Positions 31,001 through 44,329 are shown, counted from the first letter of the stretch. The stretch is DNA of 64,000 nt from Urechis unicinctus (GCA_034190875.2 CM067343.1:63081251-63145250); one strand, 5' to 3'. Numbers and translations are program-made. The notes: a model not told the origin generated them from the letters alone.

Positions 31001-31450
31001 ACACGCGCCGTGTTATCAGCAAATAAAATAACGAATGGGAAACCAATTGATTGTTGGAACAGAGGGATCGACATTAAGGGCATCATTAGCAGTCGGGAAT
31101 TATCGCGTCAATAGCAAAACCGTCACGGAGCAATGTGATTTGCATTTGCTAAAGAAGGACTAGTGTTCAGGCGTAGACGAAGAGCACTCCATATCGTGTC
31201 GTGTCAGTAGCTAGAGGCATGCGTGCAAATGTATTGGTCATTGTCATTTTGCAATCGAAGCAGCATCACTTATGAACCATTATCGAATGGCTTCAACTCG
31301 AAGTATTTTGCGGTATATTGTTGGATTGCGTTTACTCGCTTCGTATTTGCAAATGGACAGGCACATATGACTTTGCAGTTGTCGGCTGGCATGACCTGCC
31401 CAGGTAGCCCTCACAACCCGTACCCATTTTCTATCAAAGTCCAATCAAAC
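25010..31450 (+). repeat. Long repeat block B, third partial copy of A (direct)
   Basis: 25,020-27,075 matches 10-2,230. The shared word ACTGTGGGAG followed by GGGATGAT lies near 26,637 and near 1,411, and ACGTTTATTGAG lies near 26,869 and near 2,018. 29,330-31,450 matches 4,530-6,600; GCGATGGGATACGAATTCAG opens both, and the stretch around 31,140-31,340 matches 6,280-6,480. B lacks part of A corresponding to about 1,500-1,940. The middle (27,075-29,330) does not align with A except for a Y element lying in the opposite orientation. No gene is recognisable. Confidence 0.75.
28075..28800 (+). mobile_element. Family Y TIR element, copy c (longest)
   Basis: The left end reads TTTTATAGCTACGCTTAGAT (from about 28,092). 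The right end, read on the minus strand, is AGTTTATAGATTCGCTGAGA (near 28,785). These ends form terminal inverted repeats of about 20-40 bp around the core TTATAGCTACGCTGAGAG. The body aligns with 40,520-41,165 in the same orientation; GTAATGTCCGCACT-like and GGTCGAGGC-like words occur in both. It encodes no recognisable transposase. The 88-codon frame at 28,427-28,693 lies inside it and its counterpart in copy d is not conserved as protein. It is most likely a non-autonomous DNA transposon of about 0.7 kb. The superfamily is unknown because I could not define the target-site duplication. Confidence 0.6.
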
Positions 31451-31721
31451 ACCAAATTTTATAATTCATTAGAGATTTATATTAGTGATGTAACGAATCA
31501 CAAATCATGCGTATGGTTCGTACGGTGTAGAGTAGTCAAATTTGTCAGTAGTTACTGATATACCGTTTGCGAATTGGCTGTAGAAAGAGTAAATAATGTA
31601 GTGATACAGAGCTTAAACACAGTGGTCTTCACTTGAAACTAGTTCACTGGTCAATAGCGCAACACACGACGCCTGCGAAGCAAGATACATCGCGATTGCT
31701 TTTTACCAACTCGCATTCTGG
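31451..31721. other. Interval between block B and the Harbinger remnant, nothing recognised
   Basis: A short unassigned stretch. GC content rises towards the Harbinger remnant. No motif was recognised. Confidence 0.4.
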
Positions 31722-31894
31722 AACGAAGTTTCGTTCCTTAAAGGGGCCATTTCACCAAGGATTGTTTTGGTCCCGATAGTACCCGATCCTTTTTTTGGTC
31801 GATCGGCCTAATTGTTTTGCAAAAATAGTCGAGAACCTGCGAGCACTGTCGAGTACTACCCTATACCTTCGGGGGAAGATCTGGCGCGATCGCC

Positions 31895-32300
31895 TCAGTC
31901 CTCTGAGAATCGGGTGCCAAAAAAGTAATCGGCTACTGTTTTTAAAGATGTTGAAAAACAGTAGCTGATCAAAAACCGTCGGCCCGTGGTCGTCTTGGTC
32001 GTCCGAGGGTCCCCTTGTCTCGCCCGCCCTCTGGAGCTTTCGTATAGCCCCTGCCGCTCTCTACCGAGGGTCGTGCGTAGTTTCGGCGGAGTGCACTGTA
32101 GTTGCTGTCCATCTTCTGTATACGTGGAACCAATCAGAGCCAGCATCTCATCAAACATGACTGGAGGCATTTGCAGAAAGTTTCGGAAAGCAGCAGAATC
32201 ACCGACCCTCATCTCTTGCATCAGTTAATTGAAGTGGCCGTAGTGTAGCCTTCTGTCGTCACCCATCCAGAGAGCACACCAACCCTGGAACATATTCGAT
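31895..32300 (-). pseudogene. HARBI1-like Harbinger nuclease, N-terminal fragment
   Basis: On the minus strand, FQGWCALWMGDDRRLHYGHF is followed by a TAA. The frame then continues LMQEMRVGDSAAFRNFLQMP and PVMFDEMLALIGSTY (ATG at 32,221). The YGHF-x-LMxEMR...FRNFLxMPPxMFDEML signature is that of the N-terminal region of HARBI1 and related Harbinger nucleases. About 50 residues after it the frame loses resemblance, with a repetitive Arg-rich stretch RERQGLYESSRGRARQGDPR, probably because of a frameshift. The full protein is normally about 350-400 residues with a DDE triad, so only about a fifth is present. A second small frame around 32,780-32,816 (SAVDESIFLIGLIFVLKR) may be the leader of the same protein. 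Confidence 0.75.
31932..31965. repeat. Perfect 12-bp hairpin inside the Harbinger remnant
   Basis: GCTACTGTTTTT at 31,932-31,943 is perfectly complementary to AAAAACAGTAGC at 31,954-31,965, with a 10-base loop. It lies at the 3' end of the nuclease fragment, where the coding similarity has already stopped. It could mark the junction of an internal deletion. Confidence 0.7.
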
Positions 32301-32977
32301 GTGGCTCGATTTATATAGTCGGGCGCCAAAAACACCGATCTCTGGACGATCTAGGCAAATTTGGTCGGCCGAATACCGTCCGTAGATCGTTTAAATCGTC
32401 CGAAGACTGTTTATGTTCGGCTTCCTGCGACTTCCTGCGTCAACATACGCCTACATTCGGCCACTTTCGCGCAAAGAACGGTGGGTGAACGGCGGACATC
32501 GGCCGCAGAGTACCTGAAAACGTCTTCTCTCGAGCCAGGATCGCCCGTTTTCGGCCACGCTCTGCCTCTGTCGGTCCGAACAACGCGCGAAGATTGCGCA
32601 CATGGGCGCGAGAAGCGGGTCTCTACCGGGCCTTTGCCGTGTACCTGCACGTACTTTCGCATACTTGTCGATCGTGCGAGGAACGCCCGGGATTCGTCCC
32701 CACGCCATGGTCAATTGGTCGGGACTCAATCGGGTCAAAAAAAAAGGAGACGATTGGAGGCGTTTCAGGACGAAAATCAGACCGATCAAGAAAATTGATT
32801 CATCAACTGCCGACAAGAAAACAAGAAGAATACTTTGGTGCCAGGATAGAAGGAAGCTAGCAGCTCATACAGTGTTTATTTCGTTGTAAAAAGAAGCGTT
32901 TTCCATCGTCGAGCGAGGCCAGGTTAGCTCGCACATCTTCAGAGGTGCAATCCGAACTCCATATTTCTGGCCGTGTA

Positions 32978-32994
32978 CTATATATATATTTATT

Positions 32995-33068
<74 letters not shown>

Positions 33069-33095
33069 TTGCATATTTGCGATACTTGCGACAGT

Positions 33096-33167
<72 letters not shown>

Positions 33168-33239
33168 TATAGCAATATTTGCGATACTTGCGACAGTTGT
33201 ATATATATATATATATATTATATTATATATATATATATT

Positions 33240-33271
<32 letters not shown>

Positions 33272-33288
33272 CTCTATATATATATATA

Positions 33289-33331
<43 letters not shown>
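32978..33331. repeat. Compound (AT)n array with two copies of an embedded 24-bp word
   Basis: About 350 bp of TA repeats interrupted by two copies of a 24-bp non-repetitive word containing TTTGCGATACTTGCGACAG, at 33,073-33,096 and 33,175-33,198. The 102-bp spacing suggests that one unit (word plus TA tract) was duplicated inside the array. The tyrosine/isoleucine frames on both strands are artefacts. Block A' starts about 20 bp after the array. Confidence 0.93.
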
Positions 33332-33334
<3 letters not shown>

Positions 33335-34179
33335 TGGAGGTTTTTGAAATTTAATCAAGTAATGGTTACGGCCATTGCATCTCACATCGACAGAGCTTTA
33401 CCAGCTGGATTGAAATTTGTAATAACAGCATTGGAACAAGTAATACTTAGTAGCAGATTCTGTAGTTTTAATGCTTAGAATTTTTAACAACCGCAGATAT
33501 TCGTTTGGTTTCTCGATGACTAATAATGTTTTCGTGCAAAATGCGAAAAACATATTTACATGAGGCGCAAAATCTCAACAAAACACATAAGGAGGACATA
33601 AACTCACTTGTCTCAGGTTGGAGAGCGATGCGTTTAAGCAACAATGCTAGATTGTTTGCACCTAGCAACGGTTTTAATCTTAGCCGCAATAAAAACTGAT
33701 TTGCAGTTAGTAATGCTACTGTATTGAAAAATCGATCTAAATATTTATAACCGTAATATATCACCACAATCGCCAGTACGATTAATTCTATTTTTGTAAT
33801 GCTTCGTTTAGCTTTTATTCATAAATTGACTCAATACATCACCGCAATGATAGTGCTGCTAAGCAATATGGTCGACATACGCGAATAACTTTTCTTCAAT
33901 GAGCAGGTAAAACTAATAATGTGAAGACAAAAAAACACTGAGAGTTCATGCTGCATCAATCAACTGTTTGTAAAAATCTATATGCCATTAATGAAAACAT
34001 TAATCCAGTGACATCTCGTAGCAGTATAATCAATCAAGATTGTTTACTTGTGGCGAGTGGCAGCATCAGCAATTACCGGTTAGCCGTTATTTATTGACCA
34101 CATTTAAATCTGCTTACGCCAAGTGGCCTTTCCGCATCTGCAGCATACCAATGATATAACACACCGAACCTCAAGGTAA

Positions 34180-34455
34180 TACGGATAGCTATTAGGGTTC
34201 GCGCACGCCATCAGGTGAATCTACCATGAAGTCAAGAAAAGCACATGAGACGGTCGATGATAGTTCTCGAATCTTGGCGAAAATTCAAGATATGGCGTCT
34301 TTAGATTGGTCGAGGCGACAACACCCACGAATTTATCACAAAATTCATGTGGTTTTAAGAGTCGCTATGACAAAGCACTACAGTGCTTATAAGTGGCATT
34401 TTCACATATGTTCGCGGGCGGTGCGCGAAAGAGGCCTTTTAGCTATAAGCTTTTT
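34180..34455 (+). mobile_element. Family Y short TIR element, copy d
   Basis: It opens with GGATAGCTATTAGGGTTCGC and closes with GAGGCCTTTTAGCTATAAGC, whose minus-strand reading starts GCTTATAGCTAAAAGGCC. The body shares CATGAAGTCAA, GGTCGAGGCGACAACA and GTGGTTTTAAGAG words with copies a, c and e. At about 275 bp it is an internally deleted form. The 82-codon frame across it is not conserved in other copies. Confidence 0.55.
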
Positions 34456-37400
34456 GTTAATAACTTTTGATTAGCAAAATATATGATTACTTGACAACAC
34501 AGGATGCACCAGTCTAAACTCGTTCCCAAGATCACTTGTTTATCGCTTGTTCATAGTATCACTTTATTGCATAAACGTATTTGACAAAGTCTCTCTTGGA
34601 TGTTTGCCAATGGACCATTCTGCACCACCGCAGCGAATCGATGCACGGACCAATAATGCTAATACATATATTGGCATTTTGCGAAGATCGAGTTAACCGG
34701 TTATTTACGTTGCGTGTGATATATCCGTTTTTTGTGATAGCCCAGCATTCTATATGTTTAGAATGATATATATACCTAAAGACGAGCCAATCTGCAAATT
34801 TATATATATAATATATATATATATTGCTTGATGACTTTTTTATAACTGTACCTTGATAATCGCAGCAATTCTCTTCTACATTAATATAATCCAAGCTGAA
34901 GCCATGTCCTGGCGGCCAATATAATCTCCCGCCGCTTATCACATTCATATATTTAAACATATCCACGCTAGAAAACAATGTAAAGCCAAGCAGGTTTCTT
35001 AAACATAATTACCATATAAAATGATGTTCATCATCAATAAAGAGTCAGTGTATCTCCTATCGTGTGATTATTGAATTACCCCGCCTTGTATATATTAATG
35101 AACTTATAAACCTGTATATTAGTGGAACATAGACAACATAACACATGTGCCCGTCCTCTGCAGTTGATTGGGTCGATGTTCTCCACAACAAATTCGGTAG
35201 ACAACTGTCATCGATTTGTACTGCCATTAATCCATTCCAAGTGATATCTATTGACTCTCACTATCTACACCGTTATTACTTCCCAAAGCCGCGAGCGCTC
35301 TTAAGATTTTATTTGCTTACAGAGACAGTCAACAAGATATATTCTTATCATAATGCGCTGCATTAGAAGCAAAGTTGTATCTGTTTGTATTTAGAGACTT
35401 GCGGGGATGAATATATCAATTCCGTGGATAGACGAGTCATTTCGTAGTTTCTCAGCTCCTGTATAAGTCGCTTTAGTATGAAAGTAGCAGTGAATGCTAG
35501 TCGTTAAATAACACAGGGAGCCATTATCTTGCTGTACCGACAAATGGAAGGAAACATCATACTCAAGTAATTCTGCAATAAATTGTTTGTATTACCCAAT
35601 AATACACGTTCATAACATCAAATAGCATTGTCACTTCTCGGGTGAGAGGCTCATTCACAACAAATATCCTTCCATATTCACTGCCATATCCGAAGCTAAC
35701 CTTATTTGAAGCAAATGATAAAATATGCAGCTCCACGCACTTAGCACAGTACGCTCGACCACTCACAAATAAATGGTCATTTAGTCAGCGTGTCGTTCTA
35801 TATAATTCATCACCCGACCGAACGAAACTTCGTACGCAAGATGCATTTTATGGGCCCTTCTCAAAAGATATGTAAACCTTGAGCAGTCACAGCATATGAT
35901 AAAACTTCTATACGTTGGTCTTCATAGATCATTAGCTAAACATTTACGCCATTATACATCTTGTGGTCCTCTCTACATGGACCATTTCGATACAGTGATG
36001 TGCATGAATTCCAATCGTACACACATACATTTCGCTAGTGCTTAAACATATAATGCATTTTAGATAAGAGCGATAGTCAGTAAAAACGACAGCCTAAAGT
36101 AAATACAAAATAATTCTGTGGGCCTGATAATGAGGCAATGTATCTATACAAATGATGAATTATTTGAGCTGAACGCAACTTTATCCATCTTAGTATATAA
36201 TTTCGAAAAATGACAATATTCGTAAAATTCGTTCAAATCGCCCAGCAAACGCAGGACTCTCGATGGTCACACAGTAAATTGTGCCGAATTTCTACGATCA
36301 ATTATAGTGTTTTATAGTTTACACCCTACTCCTCCTACTCCAACCCAGTGCATAATGCAGCTGGGTGCTTCATGCTCATCTACTCGGTTAGCTACACTGC
36401 ATTAAGCACAACCGAAGCGCAAGTTCCTATCACTAATGAATAGCATGCTACCATGCATACAGCTATAGCTTCCCCTCATCAATAATGAGATACCTTAAGG
36501 TTGTAAAGTGCAGCTCTGTAGATGATCTGTGTTATAGGTAGTCATATTCGAGATAAGAAACACTCATTGCTATTGATTCATCTGTGCCCAACATCCCATA
36601 TATGGAGTTAATGATTTGTTAGGTTCAGGTTGTTACACAATTTCTGTCTGAAAGTACCGGATATAAAGCACCGTCAAAACAGATAATAATCGAAAAGGGA
36701 AATAGTCTTATAGATTATGATCCGAAATGAAAAAGAACATCGCAGACTGTATCTGTTTAATGATACCGGCAACACACCTGTGTTCTATCAGTGTCTTCAA
36801 AAGAGTTGCCTCTTGGTGCTGGGAAACCAGGCAGATTTACGTCTTTCGGCTACGCTTCAAATTTTATTTTTGTGTTTACGTCCGAAGGCAACACAGAGCG
36901 CTATATTCCCATGCAACAATCAATGACCCTTCGACGTCGAATTCTTATGCGAGCATAAGGTGAACTGTGTTATTAAATATTTTGGCCTACCGCATTGTTG
37001 GTGCATACCAATCTTACTTATCTTCTCCACAACAGTGTTGAAAAATATGATTGAAAAATGACAGTTAGCGGATTGCCATTCGATATATATATATTTAGAT
37101 TTCAAAACAGGCATTATTAGCAGTAGGTATTAATCAATGTGTTTCTATTATTCTGGCATCGCAGAGACTCTCTACCAAACACTCAATCCTTTGAGGCAGG
37201 GGGGAGATCAAAACCATATATCGCGGTTGTTGGTTAAGCTTCTACCATCTAACACCATTTGACAAGTAACAGTTTTATCATCTAAGCCTTAATTAAATAA
37301 GTTTACTCTGGTTTATTGGTATTGGGTCTATGTTGCAATATGGAAATTGTCATAGATACAGTATGCAACATAGTGCAATAAACTAGTGTCGCTTCAGCAT

Positions 37401-40319
37401 CTTACATAAACAGATGGTGCATGTAAGTAACTAAGCCTACGCATAATCCGTGAATTGCTACTGCGATAAACAAGCTCTCTAATTAATTGTAAAGTGTGGC
37501 CTATGATTGTAAATATGATGTTATCGTGCATTCAGCTGTGGAGTGAGAGATCAGAGTGCCTAATATCAGGATTTCTCTTGTATATCGATCATACATCATC
37601 AAATCTGTTCAGTAATCCAGTGGGGTATGCAGCGTTTAATTCACTCTTCTCAACAATCGCCCGGATGCTGCATATAAAGTAGATGCTGTATCTTGCATAA
37701 AGGCAAGTAGTGGTAAAATAATAAAGAGGCTGACAATTAACTGATGCACCGCATTATATTCTAGCGTATATATTTCTGTTGTAAATTGTTTGGTGCGTGT
37801 TGTGAGAGCTACCTGGGTAGGTCAGCCAGCCACAAGGTGCAATATCATGTTTGCTTATCAATTGGCAAATGCGAACGAGTAAACAACATTAAACAATATG
37901 CAGCAATGACATAACGCCATCATATCATGAATTGAAGCCATCGGATAGTGGTTCATAAATAATGCTGCTTTTATCGAAAATGACAGTGACCAATACATTA
38001 GCGCGCATGCCTCTAGCTACTGACACGACACAATGTGGACCATAAGAATGCCATTCGTCTCCGTTTGTACACCAATTCTTCTAATGCAAATTGCATTGCT
38101 ACGCCATGGTTTAGCTGTTGACGCGGCAATTCTTACTTCCGTTTTCCCGTCTGCTAATGATGCCTATAATGTCTATCCCTTTGTCCCAACAATGAATTGA
38201 TTTCCCTTTTTTGTTACTTATTTGCTTCAAGCACGGAGCATATCGTGATTTCAGTTAGGCATCTCAATACTCAGGCCATTGTGTCATTCAGGCATCCAGG
38301 ATACCGCTCATTAACGCATAGTCGAAAAATGGGCGCCTAGCAATTTTTTTATTGATCTACATCTAGGAATGAAACCTGATCATGGCGGTGAGCGTCATAT
38401 GGTTGTTCTGCAGTCAAGCGTTAGATCTGTTGAATTTGATCAATGTTGGGCAGCACCAAAACATCACTATGAAAGGCTTACATTTTCACATCGCTGCTTT
38501 ACCACAATTCGAATAATTGCGTCATGTTATAATTCCTACGCTACAGTTAATAGTATACACAAACACTCTTCTGTGAAACCACTCCCAATTACTCATATTT
38601 ATGATCCCCATGATATATTATTAGCATATATAAAGTTTTAGAAAAACAGAATATCCAGGTATTTTTCCACGTAATCATTTTGTCAGATGTGTCTGTGGCC
38701 CATGGCAATATGAATACGTCATAACTCATGGTTGTTTCGATGGTTCTGCTTAATCAATCAAAGTAAATTAAGCGGCAAGCGTGGTTAAGCATATCTGAAA
38801 CATTGGTTTGCTTTTGTACTATATAAAGCAAACCCCTGCATTAAAGACAACCGGCGTGGTGAATAAAAAAAACACCTCCTGCTTCCACCATATTGAAAAC
38901 TCACTCGATGTACGGAAATTACTAACAACCTTTTAAGGGAGAGGGCAACTGTAATCGTATTTCTACACTGTATTGTCTAGCAGGGGCATTGCAAGGGCTA
39001 TTTCTTTCTTGCAGCTTGTGTTCGAACGAGCTACATGGTTCCGTCCGTTATATTTGCGGTGGGCAATGCTTGCTCCCATAAGTTTTGCTATCCTTTATGG
39101 TTTCGATCTACTTATCAGTACGATAGGCAGATTAAAACCATCGTCTACTGTATGTTTGTTCCAGTAGGAGCCTGCTGATAATAGCTTATAAATACCAATT
39201 TTCGACAATACAGTAGTGCTCTCAATAGCATGGCCATTCTATTTGATGATCACAATGGAATGTACAAAGATTGTAATATGTTATCTGTATTCTTATTCGT
39301 ACGATGTACTTTTGAAATCAATATTTAATGTTCGGCGCGGTCAGCATTGTGTGTATTTGTCAAAAGTATCGGCAGCTTTATTCAACCAACCCAGATTGGT
39401 TGAGTAGCACATGTTAAGTTTATATACAACAGATTATTCAACTGCGGACAAAGCGGTTACAACTTTACTGCTCTGTAGCTGATAAAACATCGCAGCAGCG
39501 TGAGCCGTATTTATGGTCAATACACCTTAGTATATGGCTAAAGTGTAATGTGCGTTGTTAATGCACGACAAAACAAAACAATGATGAAACCACTAAGTAT
39601 TGGCTGCACGTTCACTCATCAGGGTATAATGAATAATGAGCCATGACAATGAAGGGCGAGAGTGGTTTAAGGACTTAATCTAAATATAAAATGGCATTTC
39701 AAAAACATGGAATGCCGGTGTTACTATTAATGTCTGTCGACCAATATTGAAATGCCAACAAAAGCAATATTCGACAGAGATGCAAGTATCAATTGTTAGC
39801 CGTCCCCGTACTAATGAGACAAACCATATACAGAAAGTGCTTTATCGCGAGATATCACCCCAGCATTAAAAGAATAGGCCACTTCTTACAAAACTCAAAG
39901 GGTACAGCTATCCGAATCGCACGCTGTTCGCTGCATGTCTTAACGAAACTAATTAACAGTTGACCTGACTATCTGCTCCAATGCGATAAGGTGAATATAT
40001 GGCCAGATCAATGTTTCTAGACCTTTTAATTGGCAGAGTGCTTCGCGTTGCAATAAAAAACACGGCGTTTGCCCTGCAGGGATGTGTCAGGAATATATTT
40101 GGTTTCTTTGCTCGAGACGTTCAAAAAAAGGATCAAAGCGCACCAAATCAGTAGAGCTATTCCAAGCTCTGAATTCGTATCCCATCGCCTAGTGAATTAG
40201 GCAAAACACCTACACTATGCACATAAACGAAAAGCAATGCGTTTCGTTTCATCAAGATATACTAGTCTGCTATCAAGGCATTGATATCCGAACTGATTTT
40301 AATCCATATTTCGTTTCTT

Positions 40320-41170
40320 ATACGCAGTAGTTAAAAGGTAAGCCTAAGAGAATGGGACATATTCGAACTACAATTCGCAACACGCATGACCAAATTGACC
40401 TATTCTTATTTCTGGCAGCAGCTTGTTGCAAAAAACACGTTAGATTAGTCATTTGTATAATAACGATTGTACAATCATTATTTTATCTCAGTTTAGTCAA
40501 TTCACTTCAAGTGGCTCTGTTGTGATCGCCTCCCTAATTATAATACAATCGTATAATTGCAATCGTTAAGTAGCGCTACCGTAAGATAAATCGAAACACA
40601 TGGGAATACTGGGTTGGCGTCATTGCAATTGAAGACAGGATGGAAATGGCATTTTGCAGAGACTTTCTACAGCCAAAACTCACACACAGGTTTAAAAATA
40701 CCGAAAATAACAATTCTGATTCGAAGTAAATGACAACTTGATCCATTACCCGGGTAAACTTTTCTAAAACAGTTCGCCTCTCACAGCTTCTGCGCCTTTT
40801 ACTCTCCTTGATCTGTAATGTCCGCACTGTAGGTGGTCAAAGGCGAGGGATCTGGCCAGGAGTAGACATATGTTGTCTTGCAAGGGATATCTGAAGCACA
40901 GAGTCGGGATTATGAAATAACATGAAATATGCAACAGGCGAAGAAACCACGAAATCATCCAAAGCACGTGGGATTGTTGAACCGACGTCTCGGGTTATGT
41001 CTATTTTAAAGACATGGAGTCAACTGATTGGTCGAGGCTTCAACTGCTCTGAATTAATCAGAGAATTTCACGCGGCTTAAAGGGATGCTTCGACACAGGT
41101 GGCGTCTTCACATTTGTTCTCGTGCTAAGGATTGAGCGAACCCTCTCAGCGTGGCTATAAAATATTTGAT
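40320..41170 (+). mobile_element. Family Y TIR element, copy e
   Basis: The body from about 40,520 aligns with copy c (28,130 onward): TAATTATAATAC, ACACATGGGAATACTG and AATGTCCGCACTG words occur in order. The right end is clear (CCCTCTCAGCGTGGCTATAA near 41,137-41,160). The left terminal repeat is decayed. Its 3' part is the partner of copy a in the other arm. No coding capacity was recognised. Confidence 0.55.
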
Positions 41171-43930
41171 TCGAACATGAACGGTAAGACGTAAACTTGA
41201 CTTAGGAGCATTGGATCTTGGGATTGACTTTGTAAATTTACGATATGACATGTAATCATGGTGCTAGCTGCACACAACCTTACTTGAGACCTACTTCCCC
41301 TCAAATGGTGATGTATTCACTGGAGCATCATGTGATAATGCGAAGCGTTGATTTAATTTTATTAGACAGACTCATTACTTCGTCCCTGACATATTCGCCA
41401 CTCAACTCTGAAATTGATTTTTCTTCTTACACATACAAGCGCACTTAATTGAAGATACCAGTGTTACATTGTGAGCTCAGCCAATGAAAACACAGGATGA
41501 AAAATTCCTAATTTCTCTCGCCACATCCAGTTATAACAGGCAATTTTTAATAAAAGATATAACCGTGGAATCAACGGACACAATGGTGCTGTATTGCCTA
41601 CGATACATGCGATTACAAACATATTTAATAGTATATTTACTAGAATTCATGAGGCGGTCATCTACATAACGTAGTCTGCGCGAAATTGTTTTCTTTTCTA
41701 TTGGGATATATCACCTGATAAACATCTTATGTACAACCAATCACTTGTCGTGATTAAATTTCGAAAACATTAACAGGTAAAGCTCGACATTACCCGATAT
41801 ATATTCGAACATACATAATGTCACACTTCGCGAAAAACAACGGGATCATCACAAAGTATCTGGTCAAAACCGATCGACGAATGCCCAAAACTGGTTGAGA
41901 GCTGCTGTCGATAACTTGATAGTTGTTTTCGCCTCTCTGTGAATCTAGCGTGTCTGGACTATTGATTACTGGGGATACAATCTATAACATGGTTGCACAA
42001 GATAATGCAAATCAGGCCAATGCAGGCTCAGAATTCAAGTAATGTGTGATCTGGAGGAAGGAAAAGGGTTGGTAGCGGTAGTATCATTTGCGTTCAATGC
42101 GTTGTACATTACAGGTCATGGCCACATTTGTGGGATTGCTTTCGGACAATACATAATAAATGCCTTCAACATTAATTAAGCGGAAGAAATTGCATGCAAT
42201 GTTATTCAATTTTAAAAGATATACGACTGGGCTTCAATAGAACGACCGCGCATATAAAACACCTAAGGTTGAGTAGTTAAACTTGCAGCAGAGCTATCAT
42301 TGTCCATGTCTTAAAACTACGCCCATGTACGTTTCAGGCGTATTATATGATTATGCGTCGTCTCGGTGGCTTTTTTATGACAATACTCATGATTTATGGT
42401 ACATAAGTATAGAAAACGGCAAGGGGCTTATACACCACCCGCTGAAGAATTACCGATTTGACAATGGCAATAACATACGTCAAAGAGTGGTCACGTTGCA
42501 ACAAGGTGCATGCTTTTCCATTATGCCGACGTGCTAGAAATGATAGATCTGCGACTTTTGAAACGTTCTCTGTTTGCATTTAGGTTGATTAGACGTTTTG
42601 GGCAAAAGCATCGATCAAACGGACTGAGTGGTAGCCTCGTAAGTGAACGACACTAGGTCATTGCCCACTAACGTCGGTGGTACATTGAATCGGACCTATC
42701 CGGACAGAATGAGACGAACCAATACTTATACTGCTATGCTGCGCATTAGGAACTATGTCATCGCAATAGGAATAATTGGCAAATCCGATGATGCATGTCT
42801 GGACCATAATTTATGTTGAAACAAAGCAGCGAAACATTGCTTACATTCATAGCTAGCACCGAGCACCTCACTAATTGCGTCATGCTGAAAACATGAGTGC
42901 GATTGCGTGCTGTTCTGCCCACAGATCTTTATACTCTTCGCTGCAATCTAACGATGGATAAATAACTTCATATAACTAGTACTAATATGTTTGCGAAGAA
43001 GCTATGGAATTCCAATAAATTAGTCATAAATCGTCAAGGCGTAAGAACACAGTGAAGTGCAAGAGATTCTGCAAACAATGAACCGAAAGGATAAAAGTAG
43101 GTTTTATTCAATCCCTAAAGGTTGGGAAAAAAACATAATGTACGAAGGCAAAATATATTTAAATGCGAATATCAGCTCAGGATGAACTCTTGCTTTGTGC
43201 TCAATGTTCAGTATTAGATACCTACTCGAAGATATAAAAGTCGTATCTTGACGGACATTAAGTATGCATACAATATTTTGAAACAAACAGTAAAGAAATT
43301 CAAACAAATTAACAACACAGAATGCACCACATTCTGCGAAAGCAATATATATCGTTGTTATTTCACAACTTGACGAATTTATGTCTTGGCAAGGCAATAC
43401 AGGACAGTAAGCACAACTGCTGAACTTCTTACAACAAAGGATTTCATACCGTATTTTTCCTAATACATTACTTTGCTGTGCCGCCGTCTAATGTGCACGC
43501 CTATTATTTATCACAAAGGCCTCATTATTTCACTTCACTGCTCATCATACTTCTGAGTTCTGATTGTGTTCACATCGCCTGATGCCGTATCTGCCGTTTG
43601 GGCCGGCTTGTCGTTGTAGGCCAAGCTCTCATATTCTTATACTTAAGTGGCGAAATATTCCCCCAGGCTCCTATACGACAGATTGATGACGCAAACATAA
43701 ATAAGGTTGAATAATTCAATGCATCGTGTGAGGCAGACAGAAATCAGCTGTAGGCGAGATAAAATACAGTTTATCGTGCAGAATATATTATCTACATTGC
43801 CTGCATAATGCATTTATATCATCTTAAATGTGCAGCGTTGCTCATTAAACGTGACATTTGCCCGTGTTGTTAAATCACATCTACCACAGTGTGCTTAGTT
43901 ACTATACAGTCAGCATTCACTCTGGCCCTG

Positions 43931-44329
43931 CTCCATACCCAGGGGACACAAACTTTGTGCATATAATTTAACCAGAGTTGAATATGACGCATAACAAAAC
44001 ACATTATAACCCTTACTCGAGGATCACACGCCAAGCCGCGCAACTTGGAGCCTCAAGGAATGCGCTTAAGCTGTTGTGTCTCTCCAAGCGAACATTACCG
44101 ATCTTTACTTAACGAAATTAATTATTCCCACAGCAGTACGCAGACATCATTACATATACACCACAAACGCGTTTGTACATCAGAACATACTTTGTGTGGG
44201 TACTATGTTTTATTTGTCAAAGGATTTACATAAAGTGTGCTATTAGTAGACCATAATTATAATCTGATTTTGACAAAATAATGCGCATAGCCATAAAGGT
44301 ACAAAAGTACAAGGACACCACCATGAAAG
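43931..44329. other. Interval after block A', nothing recognised
   Basis: AT-rich and gene-free. I did not find a counterpart of A's sequence left of 1,925 here. Confidence 0.4.

Larger units (their letters stand above)
31722..32940 (-). mobile_element. PIF/Harbinger DNA transposon remnant
   Basis: This interval is much richer in GC than its surroundings. The left end, AAGGGGCCATTTCACC at about 31,738-31,754, preceded by TTA, looks like a Harbinger terminus next to a 3-bp TTA target site. It holds the N-terminal part of a HARBI1-like nuclease on the minus strand. The rest of the nuclease is missing, including the whole DDE core, because the element ends about 150 bp after the recognisable part. 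I could not find the matching right terminus (GGTGAAATGGCCCC) before the (AT)n array at 32,980, so that end seems lost. An internally deleted copy is the simplest reading. Confidence 0.65.
33352..43930 (-). repeat. Long repeat block A', right arm of the large inverted repeat
   Basis: This is the inverted copy of 1,925-10,905; anchor pairs are listed under block A. The sharp left border at 33,352 is where CAAGTAATGGTTACGGCC matches the end of A. The right part matches around 43,800-43,925 (CGTGACATTTG-like and CACAGTGTGCTTAG-like words) and then stops. The arms are nearly colinear. The main difference is an extra segment of about 640 bp (40,320-40,960) holding the 5' part of a Y element. No host gene is recognisable, and reading frames shared with A differ in length and ends. 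Confidence 0.8.
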
